Source: a virus
Virus record (IMG/VR): IMGVR_UViG_3300030329_005258
Coordinates: 1 to 53,900 of that record
DNA: 53,900 nucleotides
Reading direction: 5' to 3' (one strand)
A program made the translations under genes and the position numbers. Under the pieces are notes generated by a model. It was not told the origin of the DNA, made no database searches, and saw nothing but the letters and a program-made list of their open reading frames with translations. Position 1 is the first letter of the stretch. Each line of letters begins with the position of its first letter. Of the stretch, positions 36,942 through 45,879 are shown piece by piece.

Positions 36942-39900
36942 TGGCAAAAACTAGATATTATATTAGTAATGGTATGTTCGGAAAAACATCTAGAGATGAT
37001 GTTGCTGATCTTCTCCGTCGTCATACTGGTTATTATTATACTTTATACAAACAAGAACAAAAATCTCCAAATTTAAATATCAACAAAATGACAGCCATAA
37101 TTGATGAACCAATTGAGAACGCGGAAGTAGAAGGTGGTTGTTATGATGTCAATAGTATATTTAAGGCATATCCGATTGCAATAAAATCAGATCTACTGGC
37201 AGACGGCTCCAAAGATGAAGCTGGCAGGACTTTGAAACAGTTTGAAGAAGCGGTATATGGTAAGGGCCCGGAAGAGGGAATGTCCCCTCTGGTACAGACC
37301 GATGCCGGCCTTTTTCCGTTTGGTTCGACGGGCATGTTTACAAAGAACTTTTTTGCAAGAAGGTATTATGATTATTCTTTTTCTCTAAATCTTGCAATAA
37401 ACAAGAAAAAGTTAGACGATAAGAAAACAAACACAATTTCTCCGACTTTTATGTTGGGGTCAAATTATAATTTTTATATAGAAGAATATGAACAACTAAC
37501 AAATGAGGTCGGCGTTGAAGAATCTTCAATGCCTTACATGTATAATTTTATTGATGAAATACATAACGGAGTAGGTAAAGATGCCTTGTCTTCTCTAAAA
37601 CAAGATAAAAGATTTTTCTGGAATGATCCAAAATGTCATATATTTCTGGGTGGAAGCACATCACCAGTTGGCCCTGTAATGGAGCCATTTCCTTATAACC
37701 TATTCAACAGCAAAGAATCGGGCTATAAGTTTAATTTTGCTTCATCAATGAAAAACACCTTGAGCCATATGGCTACTTTGGAAAAATATTTAATTCAACA
37801 CAAGGAACTGAGCGCCAACAAAAATGATGAGGATGCTTCTTTATATTCAGGCCAAGCGGAAAAAACGTCTAAAGTCCCTTTCAAGACTTATTTTAAAGAG
37901 TGGACAATGGAATATAAAAATCCTTCTGCTCCAATTCCCGGTTTAGGAGTTAATCCTGAAATTATTAATACAATAAATGTTGATTCGACTTTGAGGGTAA
38001 GGGAGCTTCTTAGAAATAAATATAGAAATATTATGGTTCGCCAAGTTGATTTATTAACATATAAAAAACCACAAGAAATGTTTCCAATGAATATTAATTT
38101 TTCTTTGGATAAGAACATACACACTATTCCTGGCGATCACACTAGAGTTAAGAAGCTGCTTATTAATCATTATCTGTACGAACCCTTGTGGATGAAGCTT
38201 CTCGATGATACCTCCATAGGCGCAACAACACAATGGGCGAATTATGGAGGCACCGGAGATCCGGCGTTCCTTGAAGCTGATCAGCAAGATATAAATTATT
38301 ATGATCCAGAATACTTGTATCCTTTGTTTTTGGACTCAAGAGATGACTTTTTTGAGCAAAGAACCGGATTTGAAAGATTTACTAAAGAAGATTCTGAAGA
38401 CGAAAATGAAAGTCCTTCTATTGTATCTGAAATGCCAATGAAGGTTAGAATGCTTGATTTTAAAGAGTTTGTTGAAGAGATGAAACAAATGGACAGTGAT
38501 TTTGTGTTTCCGCTGCCTCCATGGACTGATTTTGTTAAACAAGCAAGATACGCAGAAATTGGAGCAAAATCAATACATTCGGCGGAAGTACATGACCATT
38601 GGTTGAAAGCAATAACACAGACTGATAATACGAACTTTGCTGCAACACCTGGAAAAGCGGATGCTAGAGAGATGGGCGGCGGTGTTGGTCAAAAAACTGC
38701 CCAAGGAGAAGCAGGAAAGAAAGCCGGCAAAACTATAAATGCTATGGAAGCCGGTTTCGGCCTCGGCCCAGAAGGTGGGGGTGTAGATGGTAAATTAACA
38801 CTTGGACAAGCTGCAGATGCAACACCGAAAAGACACGCTCAGAAAAAACAAGAAGAACATGGCGGAATGCACGGTGGCAAAGCCGCCGGCGGCAAAGCAT
38901 TTCATCCTGATCCCACTGACGATGAAAAAAAAGACGACGCCGGAAATGGTAAAGAAGGCAGAACAGTTTATAATCAAGGCAATAAAAGAAATAACAATGA
39001 TTATAAGAGTCCAAATGCTGGAAATGGCACAGATACCAAGCTCCTGGGCGGTAATGGAGTAGCTCAAAACCCAGGAGGGGGACAGGGAATCAAAGCCGGC
39101 TTTGGTAATACAAATATACCAAAAGCAGCAATGAGAGACGAAGAAGATAAAGCTATGGAAGAACAAGCATTGATTCCGGAAGCAGCAGATTATCTATCGA
39201 CAGAGATTTATGAGTTTGTCAAGACAAAATTTTTTGATTATGTCTCAGCCGGAAATCCTCTCAGTCCAAAATATCAGACATACAAAGAAGTTCTTTTCTG
39301 GCGAGTATCTAAACACGAATTTGATCCCGCAACTGGCTCTCCAGACCCCAATCCTATCCAAAATACATATTTTCCTAATGTTACCGAGTCGATCGAATAT
39401 GCGGATACACAAGTCAAATATGACAAACAATATCACTATGTTGTACATGCAATTGTGTTTTTGATTGGTAAAAAATATTTTTATACGAACCCGCAAAACG
39501 CGTTTGTTACTCCAGACGGCTCTGCCTTCTCTACAACCTTTGATTTAATTGTAGAACCGGATGTGGTCATCGCTGATGTTCCCTATGTTTCTTTAGGAAC
39601 TATTTCTGCTATGTCACCGCCTCCATCTCCACCTTTTGTAGAATTTGTCCCCTTCAAAGGCGTATCTGACAGAGTATTAATATCTGTTAAAAATTCTAGT
39701 GTTTCTTCCAAGAGACTTCCAGTTCCTGTAGAACAAGAAGATCATGCGTATTATAAAAGATTGGTTGCAACACAAAACTTATCAGGTGAAGATGAAGGTA
39801 AAGTTTTCTTTAAATCAGATGATCCGGTTAAATCTTATAGGGTATATAGATTAAAGAAAAAGCCCAGTAAAATTAGTGATTTTGCCCACAGTTATACTGA

Positions 39901-40648
39901 AGTCGTCACAGATTTGGAGAATTTATCTTATAATGACACCGTTGAACCGAATACAAAATATTATTATATGTTCAGATCTCAAGACATCCACGGCGCCGTC
40001 TCTAACCCAAGCTATATTTATGAATTTGAGTTGGTTACTATGGTTGATGGTTTTCAAGGCGCTGGTCCTTTGGCTACTTATCCAATTATAAAAGCTTATT
40101 CGGTCGAAGAGTTTTTCAAAGGAAAACCTCTTCCGAAAAGAAAAAACTTCAGAAGGTATATTCATATAAGACCTTCTCAAAATCAACAAAAAATATCAAA
40201 TTACGCTCCTGACAGATCAGCGAAAGAAAAAAACTATGCTCCAGAATTTGGAGTAAATGTCCCTAAAAACAAACATGTTATAGGGTCAAAAATTTCTCAC
40301 GTTTCTGGTTCTTTGGGGACAAGAAAAATTAAAATTAGGTTAACATCTAAGTCAACAGGGCGTAAAATAGACTTAAATCTTAATTTTAATCATGTTCACG
40401 TACCTTACGATGATCAAAACCCAAAGAAGAATGATATGTTAGTTTCGGAAAAGAAAGCTAAATACACAGCAGGCAAAAATACAACGCCTCACAACTATCC
40501 TTTCCGTGCGCCTGACAATCGCGAGGCGACAAAAGCACCTTTGCGTTCACCAAAAACATATCCTGAAGGCCCACAAGGTCAACGCCCCGCAGTTGGGCGG
40601 AACGAACCTCCTGCAGCACCCGGTAACCGGGGAGGCAGAGGATACTGA
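36941..40648 (+). CDS. Structural protein with FN3-like domains, 1,235 aa
   Basis: The N-terminal about 560 residues are an unrecognised folded region. Residues about 565-740 form a low-complexity Gly/Lys/Asn-rich linker (GGMHGGKAAGGKAFHPDP and similar). After this come two segments with fibronectin type III character. One includes QNTYFPN then YADTQVKYDKQYHYVVHAIV. The other includes KSYRVYRLKKKPSK then YNDTVEPNTKYYYMFRSQD, matching the Y.v.r / Y.Y.v.A strand pattern of FN3. The C-terminal tail is Pro/Arg/Gly-rich and disordered. FN3 domains are common on phage tail surfaces and bind weakly to carbohydrate. Start ATG overlaps the previous stop with GGAGGAGG just upstream, a strong site. Confidence 0.65.
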   Translation: MAKTRYYISNGMFGKTSRDDVADLLRRHTGYYYTLYKQEQKSPNLNINKMTAIIDEPIENAEVEGGCYDVNSIFKAYPIAIKSDLLADGSKDEAGRTLKQFEEAVYGKGPEEGMSPLVQTDAGLFPFGSTGMFTKNFFARRYYDYSFSLNLAINKKKLDDKKTNTISPTFMLGSNYNFYIEEYEQLTNEVGVEESSMPYMYNFIDEIHNGVGKDALSSLKQDKRFFWNDPKCHIFLGGSTSPVGPVMEPFPYNLFNSKESGYKFNFASSMKNTLSHMATLEKYLIQHKELSANKNDEDASLYSGQAEKTSKVPFKTYFKEWTMEYKNPSAPIPGLGVNPEIINTINVDSTLRVRELLRNKYRNIMVRQVDLLTYKKPQEMFPMNINFSLDKNIHTIPGDHTRVKKLLINHYLYEPLWMKLLDDTSIGATTQWANYGGTGDPAFLEADQQDINYYDPEYLYPLFLDSRDDFFEQRTGFERFTKEDSEDENESPSIVSEMPMKVRMLDFKEFVEEMKQMDSDFVFPLPPWTDFVKQARYAEIGAKSIHSAEVHDHWLKAITQTDNTNFAATPGKADAREMGGGVGQKTAQGEAGKKAGKTINAMEAGFGLGPEGGGVDGKLTLGQAADATPKRHAQKKQEEHGGMHGGKAAGGKAFHPDPTDDEKKDDAGNGKEGRTVYNQGNKRNNNDYKSPNAGNGTDTKLLGGNGVAQNPGGGQGIKAGFGNTNIPKAAMRDEEDKAMEEQALIPEAADYLSTEIYEFVKTKFFDYVSAGNPLSPKYQTYKEVLFWRVSKHEFDPATGSPDPNPIQNTYFPNVTESIEYADTQVKYDKQYHYVVHAIVFLIGKKYFYTNPQNAFVTPDGSAFSTTFDLIVEPDVVIADVPYVSLGTISAMSPPPSPPFVEFVPFKGVSDRVLISVKNSSVSSKRLPVPVEQEDHAYYKRLVATQNLSGEDEGKVFFKSDDPVKSYRVYRLKKKPSKISDFAHSYTEVVTDLENLSYNDTVEPNTKYYYMFRSQDIHGAVSNPSYIYEFELVTMVDGFQGAGPLATYPIIKAYSVEEFFKGKPLPKRKNFRRYIHIRPSQNQQKISNYAPDRSAKEKNYAPEFGVNVPKNKHVIGSKISHVSGSLGTRKIKIRLTSKSTGRKIDLNLNFNHVHVPYDDQNPKKNDMLVSEKKAKYTAGKNTTPHNYPFRAPDNREATKAPLRSPKTYPEGPQGQRPAVGRNEPPAAPGNRGGRGY

Positions 40649-40738
40649 TAAACATTGCAACATATTAATATAATAATAAAAAATCAATATCTCATTTTAC
40701 TAACTAATTATTTTGAATGAATCAATAGGAGTACACTT
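40649..40738 (+). promoter_or_regulatory. AT-rich gap with possible late promoter
   Basis: This 90-base gap is nearly all A/T. It contains CATATTAAT at 40661-40669, one mismatch from the TATATTAAT found in two other gaps, about 70 bases before the ATG at 40739. AGGAG precedes the start codon. No hairpin with a T-run is visible, so I do not call a terminator. Confidence 0.3.
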
Positions 40739-41725
40739 ATGGCGTTTCTAGACAATTCTGGCGACATTATTTTAGATGCAGTTTTAACCGACGCAGGAAG
40801 GCTGGCGCTAGCCAGGGGCGACGGAAGTTTTAAAATTACACATTTTGCTGTTGGCGATGATGAAATCGACTACGGACTTTACAACAAGAACCATGCTAGT
40901 GGTAGTGCATATTATGATTTAGAAATTTTGCAAACTCCTGTTTTGGAAGCTACAACTAATAATGCCACTGCTCTTAAATCAAAATTGGTTTCTTATTCAG
41001 ATCCTAACCTTTTATATATGCCAGTGTTGAAATTAAACACTGTTGCTGACGGAAGGAGCACAAAATTTGCGGCCGACGCAATCCATAGTGGCATTTTTGT
41101 CATTGCAGTGGATCAGGAAACAATTAAGCAAGTTGGTAATGTTAATTCATACCCAGGCGTTTTACAAGGGTCTAATCCAGCCCGCCGCGCGTCATATATA
41201 CGCGTTGACCAAGGTTTGGATACAACAGACTTACCCAAAGACAGACGCTTATCACCTGATCAACTTGAAACACAATTCACTATTGAAATTGATAATAGAT
41301 TAGGGTTTCCTGTGTCATTACAAGGAAACACCAGACCAACACTTCGTTTTATCGATGATGATAATATTGCAACTTATTTAATTTCTAGTGCCCGCGATCG
41401 TTCTGGCGTATTAGCCTCTGCTGGTGGATTTATAAGTGATATTGTTGGTCAGACACGAGAAGAGATTTTGACAAAAGCTACCGACACAGAAAGTGTGTTA
41501 GATGGGCCCCCGGGTTCTAAGATTGAATTTAAAATTGGTTCGAGTTTGGACCTACAATCGGACGCAAATAATACACTTTTTAAGCGTTTAGGTAGCACGT
41601 CTACTTATACAGGAACTGGAGGGTCGTTTAATATATACTATATTGATACATTAATCAGATTGACAGCCGTTACGACTGGATATACTCTTGACGTTCCTGT
41701 TAGATTTATAAAGAAGTATACTTGA
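40739..41725 (+). CDS. Structural protein with MAFLD-type N-terminus, 328 aa
   Basis: The protein opens MAFLDNSGDIILDAVLTDAG then RLALARGDGSFKITHFAVGD and DEIDYGLYNKN. This conserved-looking N-terminal domain appears in divergent form at 31987. The remainder is beta-rich with a hydrophobic, repetitive-strand C-terminus (GGSFNIYYIDTLIRLTAV, then GYTLDVPVRFIKKYT), like an immunoglobulin-type or fibre-associated fold. The function is not known to me. The long AT-rich gap with a candidate promoter in front suggests independent, strong late expression, as for an abundant virion component. AGGAG lies seven bases before the ATG. Confidence 0.65.
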   Translation: MAFLDNSGDIILDAVLTDAGRLALARGDGSFKITHFAVGDDEIDYGLYNKNHASGSAYYDLEILQTPVLEATTNNATALKSKLVSYSDPNLLYMPVLKLNTVADGRSTKFAADAIHSGIFVIAVDQETIKQVGNVNSYPGVLQGSNPARRASYIRVDQGLDTTDLPKDRRLSPDQLETQFTIEIDNRLGFPVSLQGNTRPTLRFIDDDNIATYLISSARDRSGVLASAGGFISDIVGQTREEILTKATDTESVLDGPPGSKIEFKIGSSLDLQSDANNTLFKRLGSTSTYTGTGGSFNIYYIDTLIRLTAVTTGYTLDVPVRFIKKYT

Positions 41726-41746
41726 TAATTAATCGGAGAATAAAAG

Positions 41747-42910
41747 ATGGCATCAACTTATAAGACTTTTGGAAATGGAGACATCATCAACACTAGAACT
41801 TTGTTGCATGAGGCGATTCCTATTACCGGATCATTAATTTCTGGCACTTACTTGCCAAGCTACCCTGCAGAGGGCAATATTAAGAAGTTTTCGCATAATA
41901 TGTTTGAATCAGTTTATGATTATCCATATTTGAGTTCTTCTGCAAACCACCTTTTTGATATTACGATTGGTTATTCTTCGAATTCTCACGTTTCTTCTTC
42001 TAGTAATGTACAAAATGCTAAAAAAATCAATATTTACAACACCTTCGCACAACAATTGGTTGGTTACGAGGCCACCGGTTCGTCTAAGGTAATTAAGCAG
42101 TTCGACCGAGATGGAGATGAAAAGACAACGACCGACGACAAAATGCGGGAAGTCTACTTCCTTAGTTTTTCACGACTTCTTGTAAAAGATGAGATTAAGA
42201 AAGGTACTTTTAAATTAGATTTAGGGGTATCTGGAAATTTCTGGAAACCTTTTAGGGGAAATATTGTTCGAATTAATGATTCGCATGCCGCCGGCGCTGA
42301 TGGTAATTTCAAAATTAACTCGCCAGCTGGGGAATATGCCATCCTTAAGGCCAAAAACTTGGTTGGTTCTCCTCTTTTTGATTCTGGCACGAATGGTACT
42401 GCTGCTCCATGTGGCCTAATTTATTATCAGGCTGGAATTGTTGTTTTGACAGCTTCTTTATTTGGAACGAGTTCCACGGGTCACCCCGCAGGCATGCTCT
42501 CGGGTGGTGTCGCACTCGCTAGCAGCCCCGGTATCGACCTGGTTGGCACTGGATCCCAAGCTCACGCCGGCATACAGCCTCACCTAACCGGTTGCACTGT
42601 TTCCGGTGCAGCAGACGCTTTGCGAAATCGTATTTATAACCTTGAGTTCAACAATACGACCGAGCTTCATTCCACAATTTATTTCTGTCGCTTACATACG
42701 AACGATTTTAATTATAGTACAAATCCAACGTATCTTTCGAGCAGTAAGATTGTTACCAAAAATACTTCATTAGATAAGCCTGTAGCTTACATAACGACTG
42801 TTGGGCTATATGGGGCGAATAATCAGTTGCTCGCTGTTGCTAAGCTTTCAGAGCCTCTTAAAAAGACCCCTCAGAATGAGCTTACACTAAGAGTGCGATT
42901 GGATTATTAA
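41747..42910 (+). CDS. Structural protein, paralogue of the next gene, 387 aa
   Basis: The C-terminus VGLYGANNQLLAVAKLSEPL aligns with IGIYDKDRNLIAVAKLANPI in the following gene. Both proteins carry an internal 'EI(K/R)KGT..L' segment followed by a GLIYYQAG/GIVLYNEG-like strand. The two are therefore tandem paralogues. The sequence is rich in Ser, Gly and Asn, as in tail surface or fibre-attachment proteins. The mid region (residues about 240-290) is Gly/Ser/Ala-rich with notably GC-rich codons. No known family is recognised. CGGAG is the ribosome-binding site. Confidence 0.65.
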   Translation: MASTYKTFGNGDIINTRTLLHEAIPITGSLISGTYLPSYPAEGNIKKFSHNMFESVYDYPYLSSSANHLFDITIGYSSNSHVSSSSNVQNAKKINIYNTFAQQLVGYEATGSSKVIKQFDRDGDEKTTTDDKMREVYFLSFSRLLVKDEIKKGTFKLDLGVSGNFWKPFRGNIVRINDSHAAGADGNFKINSPAGEYAILKAKNLVGSPLFDSGTNGTAAPCGLIYYQAGIVVLTASLFGTSSTGHPAGMLSGGVALASSPGIDLVGTGSQAHAGIQPHLTGCTVSGAADALRNRIYNLEFNNTTELHSTIYFCRLHTNDFNYSTNPTYLSSSKIVTKNTSLDKPVAYITTVGLYGANNQLLAVAKLSEPLKKTPQNELTLRVRLDY

Positions 42911-42924
42911 AGGGGTGTGGTTTT

Positions 42925-44316
42925 ATGCCCTTTTATAGATTCAACAAGAATGATAAATTTATAAATATTATAAAAGCCTTTCCCAAGAGCCAGTTTACAA
43001 CTTGGAGCGGGTCTGTTTTTTATAATAACTCTAATCAGTCTGCTTCAAATACTAATGTTATCGACGGGCATATTAGTTTATATGAAATGAATGTTAATAG
43101 ATCTGGCGAGGTTGGATCGGGTCTGATATTTCCTTATAAAATTAAGGATACGGGCGATTTAACAGGCTTTGGAAATGTCGGATCAGATACATATTTTGTT
43201 GGATATGAGCAGGGAGATCTCATAAGTGGTTCTTACCCTTTGACGGCTTCTATTTTTAGAGAGCTGTTCAATTATACGACAAATGATTATTCTGTTGTTT
43301 ATGATAAAACCCAACCCGGGGCTAATAGCACACCTCTGGACGCACTTCCCAATGGAACGTATCCGCAAGCAGTTGTTACTGGATCCCAACAAGAAACAAA
43401 CGTAAAGATAGAAGAATTTTTTACATATAAAGGCCGCCGTCGACGCCACCTGGAAGCATTAAAAAATACGCTAAACCACTACACTTATTTGAGTCCTCAT
43501 TATGCCTATAGTTCTTCTTTAGAATATGCCAACCGCGATTTGAGCAAAGTTAAGGTTAATATGATAAGTATTCCTTCTTTGTTTTTTGGAAGTGAAATTA
43601 GAAAGGGAACCGTAAATTTAAAATTTTATGTAACTGGCACACTTGCTGGTGAATTGGTGGATATTAAAAGAAATGGTGAGCTTGTACAGGTTGGTCCGAC
43701 AGGAAGCGCCTTTAGTGGAACAACAGCGGGTATTGTCTTATATAATGAGGGGTTTATAATATTAACTGGGACTCATAATTTAGATTCAGCCCATTCCGGT
43801 GAAGATTATGTTGGACTCGGAGATGGCGGAGCCGACAATTATGTTAGCTGGCTTAATTACGGAGCGTCAATGCCAACAACCACTTTTTACAATTCAAACT
43901 TGACAAAATATTTATGGAAAAATCAAAAGGTCTACGCCCCTTCTTCTAGTTTTGAATTGAGCTTTAAGGGTACAAATAGAGTGCCAACGGTTACAATGTT
44001 TGCTCATGCCGAAAAAGGCATGCTAAATCACTCCAACAATATAACATATGTTGATTATAGAAGTTTATCATCATCTGCTGATTTTGGACCAAATACCAAC
44101 AAGGGCAGGTATTTAGAACACGATATGGTTAAAATTAAAAATACTGTTAAGAGTAGATTCAAGAACCATGCTGAAGATTTTGAAAAGCAAACTTTTATTT
44201 CAAAAATTGGCATTTATGATAAAGATAGAAACTTGATTGCAGTTGCAAAGTTAGCTAATCCTATTAAGAAAAAAGAAGATAGGGATATAACTTTTAAAAT
44301 GAAATTGGATATGTAA
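42925..44316 (+). CDS. Structural protein, paralogue of the preceding gene, 463 aa
   Basis: Tandem paralogue of the 387-aa protein (shared core and C-terminus: FGSEIRKGTVNLKFYV, then SKIGIYDKDRNLIAVAKLA). It is about 75 residues longer, mainly in the N-terminal half. There is a basic cluster GRRRRH at about residue 170. The product is likely a virion component interacting with the neighbouring proteins; its exact role is unknown. AAAGGGG precedes the ATG. The stop overlaps the start of the resolvase gene by one base (TAATG), linking the structural block to the DNA-metabolism genes. Confidence 0.65.
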   Translation: MPFYRFNKNDKFINIIKAFPKSQFTTWSGSVFYNNSNQSASNTNVIDGHISLYEMNVNRSGEVGSGLIFPYKIKDTGDLTGFGNVGSDTYFVGYEQGDLISGSYPLTASIFRELFNYTTNDYSVVYDKTQPGANSTPLDALPNGTYPQAVVTGSQQETNVKIEEFFTYKGRRRRHLEALKNTLNHYTYLSPHYAYSSSLEYANRDLSKVKVNMISIPSLFFGSEIRKGTVNLKFYVTGTLAGELVDIKRNGELVQVGPTGSAFSGTTAGIVLYNEGFIILTGTHNLDSAHSGEDYVGLGDGGADNYVSWLNYGASMPTTTFYNSNLTKYLWKNQKVYAPSSSFELSFKGTNRVPTVTMFAHAEKGMLNHSNNITYVDYRSLSSSADFGPNTNKGRYLEHDMVKIKNTVKSRFKNHAEDFEKQTFISKIGIYDKDRNLIAVAKLANPIKKKEDRDITFKMKLDM

Positions 44317-44843
44317 TGATATTGGGACTTGACGTGAGCACAAGCGTCACGGGTGCAACAATCCTCGACAAAGAAGGGAATGTTGTTTATAATGAAGCCT
44401 GGGACACTAGAAAATTTAAAAATTTCTTTGAGAAGGTAAAGCATGTTGAAAAATATATTAACCAGCTTCGTAGTGACGGTTACGGAATCGAAAGAGTATA
44501 TATCGAGCAATCTCTCCAAAGTTTCAGATCTGGATTCTCGTCGGCTAAAACTTTGTCAACTCTCGCTAGTTTTAATGGGGTGGTGTCATGGCTGGTATAT
44601 AGAATATTGCAGGCAGAACCAGAATACATAGCGGCAACTAGTGCAAGAAAGACTTGTGGATTAACAGTTTCCAGGGGTCAGAAAGGAAAAGAGGTTGTTA
44701 TGAAATATGTACTTGACAATGTGCCAGAAGTTATTATATCTTATACGAGGAATAATAATATCAAGCCAGAGTGTTACGATAAGGCAGATAGCTGGATCAT
44801 AGCAAAAGCTGGTTATAATCTATGTCAGAATCAAAAAAAGTAG
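44316..44843 (+). CDS. RuvC-like Holliday junction resolvase, 175 aa
   Basis: The RNase H-fold resolvase signature is complete. The N-terminal strand MILGLDVSTSVTG carries the first catalytic Asp (D6), VYIEQSLQSF carries E64, and the C-terminal helix CYDKADSWIIAKAG carries D155 and D158. This fits the RuvC/poxvirus A22-like family of metal-dependent endonucleases that cleave four-way junctions. In the phage it would resolve recombination and replication intermediates before packaging, the job done in T4 by the unrelated endonuclease VII (gp49). Length is typical of RuvC (about 170 aa). The gene overlaps the primase gene by 22 bases, so the two are co-translated. Confidence 0.82.
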   Translation: MILGLDVSTSVTGATILDKEGNVVYNEAWDTRKFKNFFEKVKHVEKYINQLRSDGYGIERVYIEQSLQSFRSGFSSAKTLSTLASFNGVVSWLVYRILQAEPEYIAATSARKTCGLTVSRGQKGKEVVMKYVLDNVPEVIISYTRNNNIKPECYDKADSWIIAKAGYNLCQNQKK

Positions 44844-45772
44844 AAATCTTAAGAAAGGTATTGGGATCGTTTTATCCCTCTGGAGAAGAGCGTCTTTTTT
44901 TCTGTCCTAAATGCTCACATCATAAACGCAAGCTTTCTGCAAACATTGAAAAGGATGTTTTTAAATGCTGGGTTTGCGACTACCATGGTCGTTCTTTGCG
45001 AAAACTAATTCGTAATTATGGTTCATTCAAAGACCTTACATCTTGGTCTGAGCTATCTAACGACATCGATGTTTCTTCTTTTGGTGAAAATCTTTTTGAT
45101 GAGGAAGAAGAAATATATGAACAGGTTGTTGATTTACCAAAAGAGTTTGTGTCACTGGCGAATAAGAGCCTTCCAATGTCAGCACTTATGGCCAAGAATT
45201 ATTTGATTAGTAGAGGATTAACTCGTCAGGACTTTGTTCGTTGGAAAATTGGCTATTGCACTGAAGGAGAATATAAAGAGCGCATTATTGTGCCGTCTTT
45301 CGGTTTGACCGGACGTCCGAACTATTTTATTGCTCGTTCGTACACTAATAACTGGAAAAAATATATGAACCCTCCAGCCGGAAGGAACATAATATTTAAT
45401 CATTTATTTGTTGATTTCGATGAAGATTTAATACTCGTCGAAGGAGTTTTCGATGCAATAATTGCAGGGCCCAATTCGCTTCCTATTCTTGGTTCAACGC
45501 TTAGGGAAGAATCTAAATTGTTTCAAGAAGTTGTAAGGAATGATTCAACAGTTTATTTGGCCCTTGATCCAGATGCAGAAAAGAAGTCCATGCGCCTGAT
45601 CAAAAGCCTTTTAAGTTATGGCATAGAAATACATAAAGTCAACATAGCGCCCTACAAGGACGTTGCAGAAATGTCAAAAGAAGAATTTCAGAAACGTAAA
45701 ACACAATCTGTTGTTATGGATTCTAACAACTATTTATTAGAGACATTGAATGCAAATTTGATGTCTATTTAG
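44822..45772 (+). CDS. DNA primase, DnaG-type zinc finger and TOPRIM
   Basis: An N-terminal zinc-binding domain is visible: CPKC at 28-31, then CWVC at 49-52, with a HH pair at 33-34. The TOPRIM catalytic domain follows: ILVEGVFDAI with the metal-binding Glu near residue 206, and LALDPDAEKKS with D-x-D near 249-251. The enzyme makes RNA primers for lagging-strand synthesis with the replicative helicase (T4 gp61 with gp41). At 316 aa it is close to T4 gp61 (342 aa). No helicase domain is fused. It starts inside the resolvase gene. The following helicase gene is not in this window. Confidence 0.87.
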   Translation: MSESKKVEILRKVLGSFYPSGEERLFFCPKCSHHKRKLSANIEKDVFKCWVCDYHGRSLRKLIRNYGSFKDLTSWSELSNDIDVSSFGENLFDEEEEIYEQVVDLPKEFVSLANKSLPMSALMAKNYLISRGLTRQDFVRWKIGYCTEGEYKERIIVPSFGLTGRPNYFIARSYTNNWKKYMNPPAGRNIIFNHLFVDFDEDLILVEGVFDAIIAGPNSLPILGSTLREESKLFQEVVRNDSTVYLALDPDAEKKSMRLIKSLLSYGIEIHKVNIAPYKDVAEMSKEEFQKRKTQSVVMDSNNYLLETLNANLMSI

Positions 45773-45789
45773 TTTTTGGAGGAATTAAA

Positions 45790-45879
45790 ATGAAAACTTT
45801 AATTGAATTTGTCAAGAAAAATTGGCTACTCGTTTCGGGTGCCGCCCTTGTTGCATTAGTCGCGTTACGTGGCTGCTAG
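45790..45879 (+). CDS. 29-aa membrane micropeptide
   Basis: A very short frame follows a near-perfect TTTTGGAGGAAT ribosome-binding site: MKTLIEFVKKNWLLVSGA then ALVALVALRGC and stop. It has a basic/amphipathic start and one hydrophobic segment (residues 12-26) ending in a Cys directly before the stop. The stop TAG overlaps the next GTG start as TAGTG, so its translation may drive the downstream gene. It could be a tiny membrane effector or simply a leader peptide. The strong ribosome-binding site is the main evidence for translation. Confidence 0.5.
   Translation: MKTLIEFVKKNWLLVSGAALVALVALRGC

Noticed and set aside
36492-36947. 151-aa frame on the minus strand
   Set aside because: It lies wholly inside well-supported + strand genes, has low-complexity Ser/Phe-rich sequence and no ribosome-binding site; all accepted genes are on the + strand.
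45822-45878. TTG start extending the 168-aa protein upstream
   Set aside because: It would encode a Cys-rich stretch overlapping the micropeptide in another frame, with no suitable ribosome-binding site; the GTG at 45879 coupled to the micropeptide stop is better.
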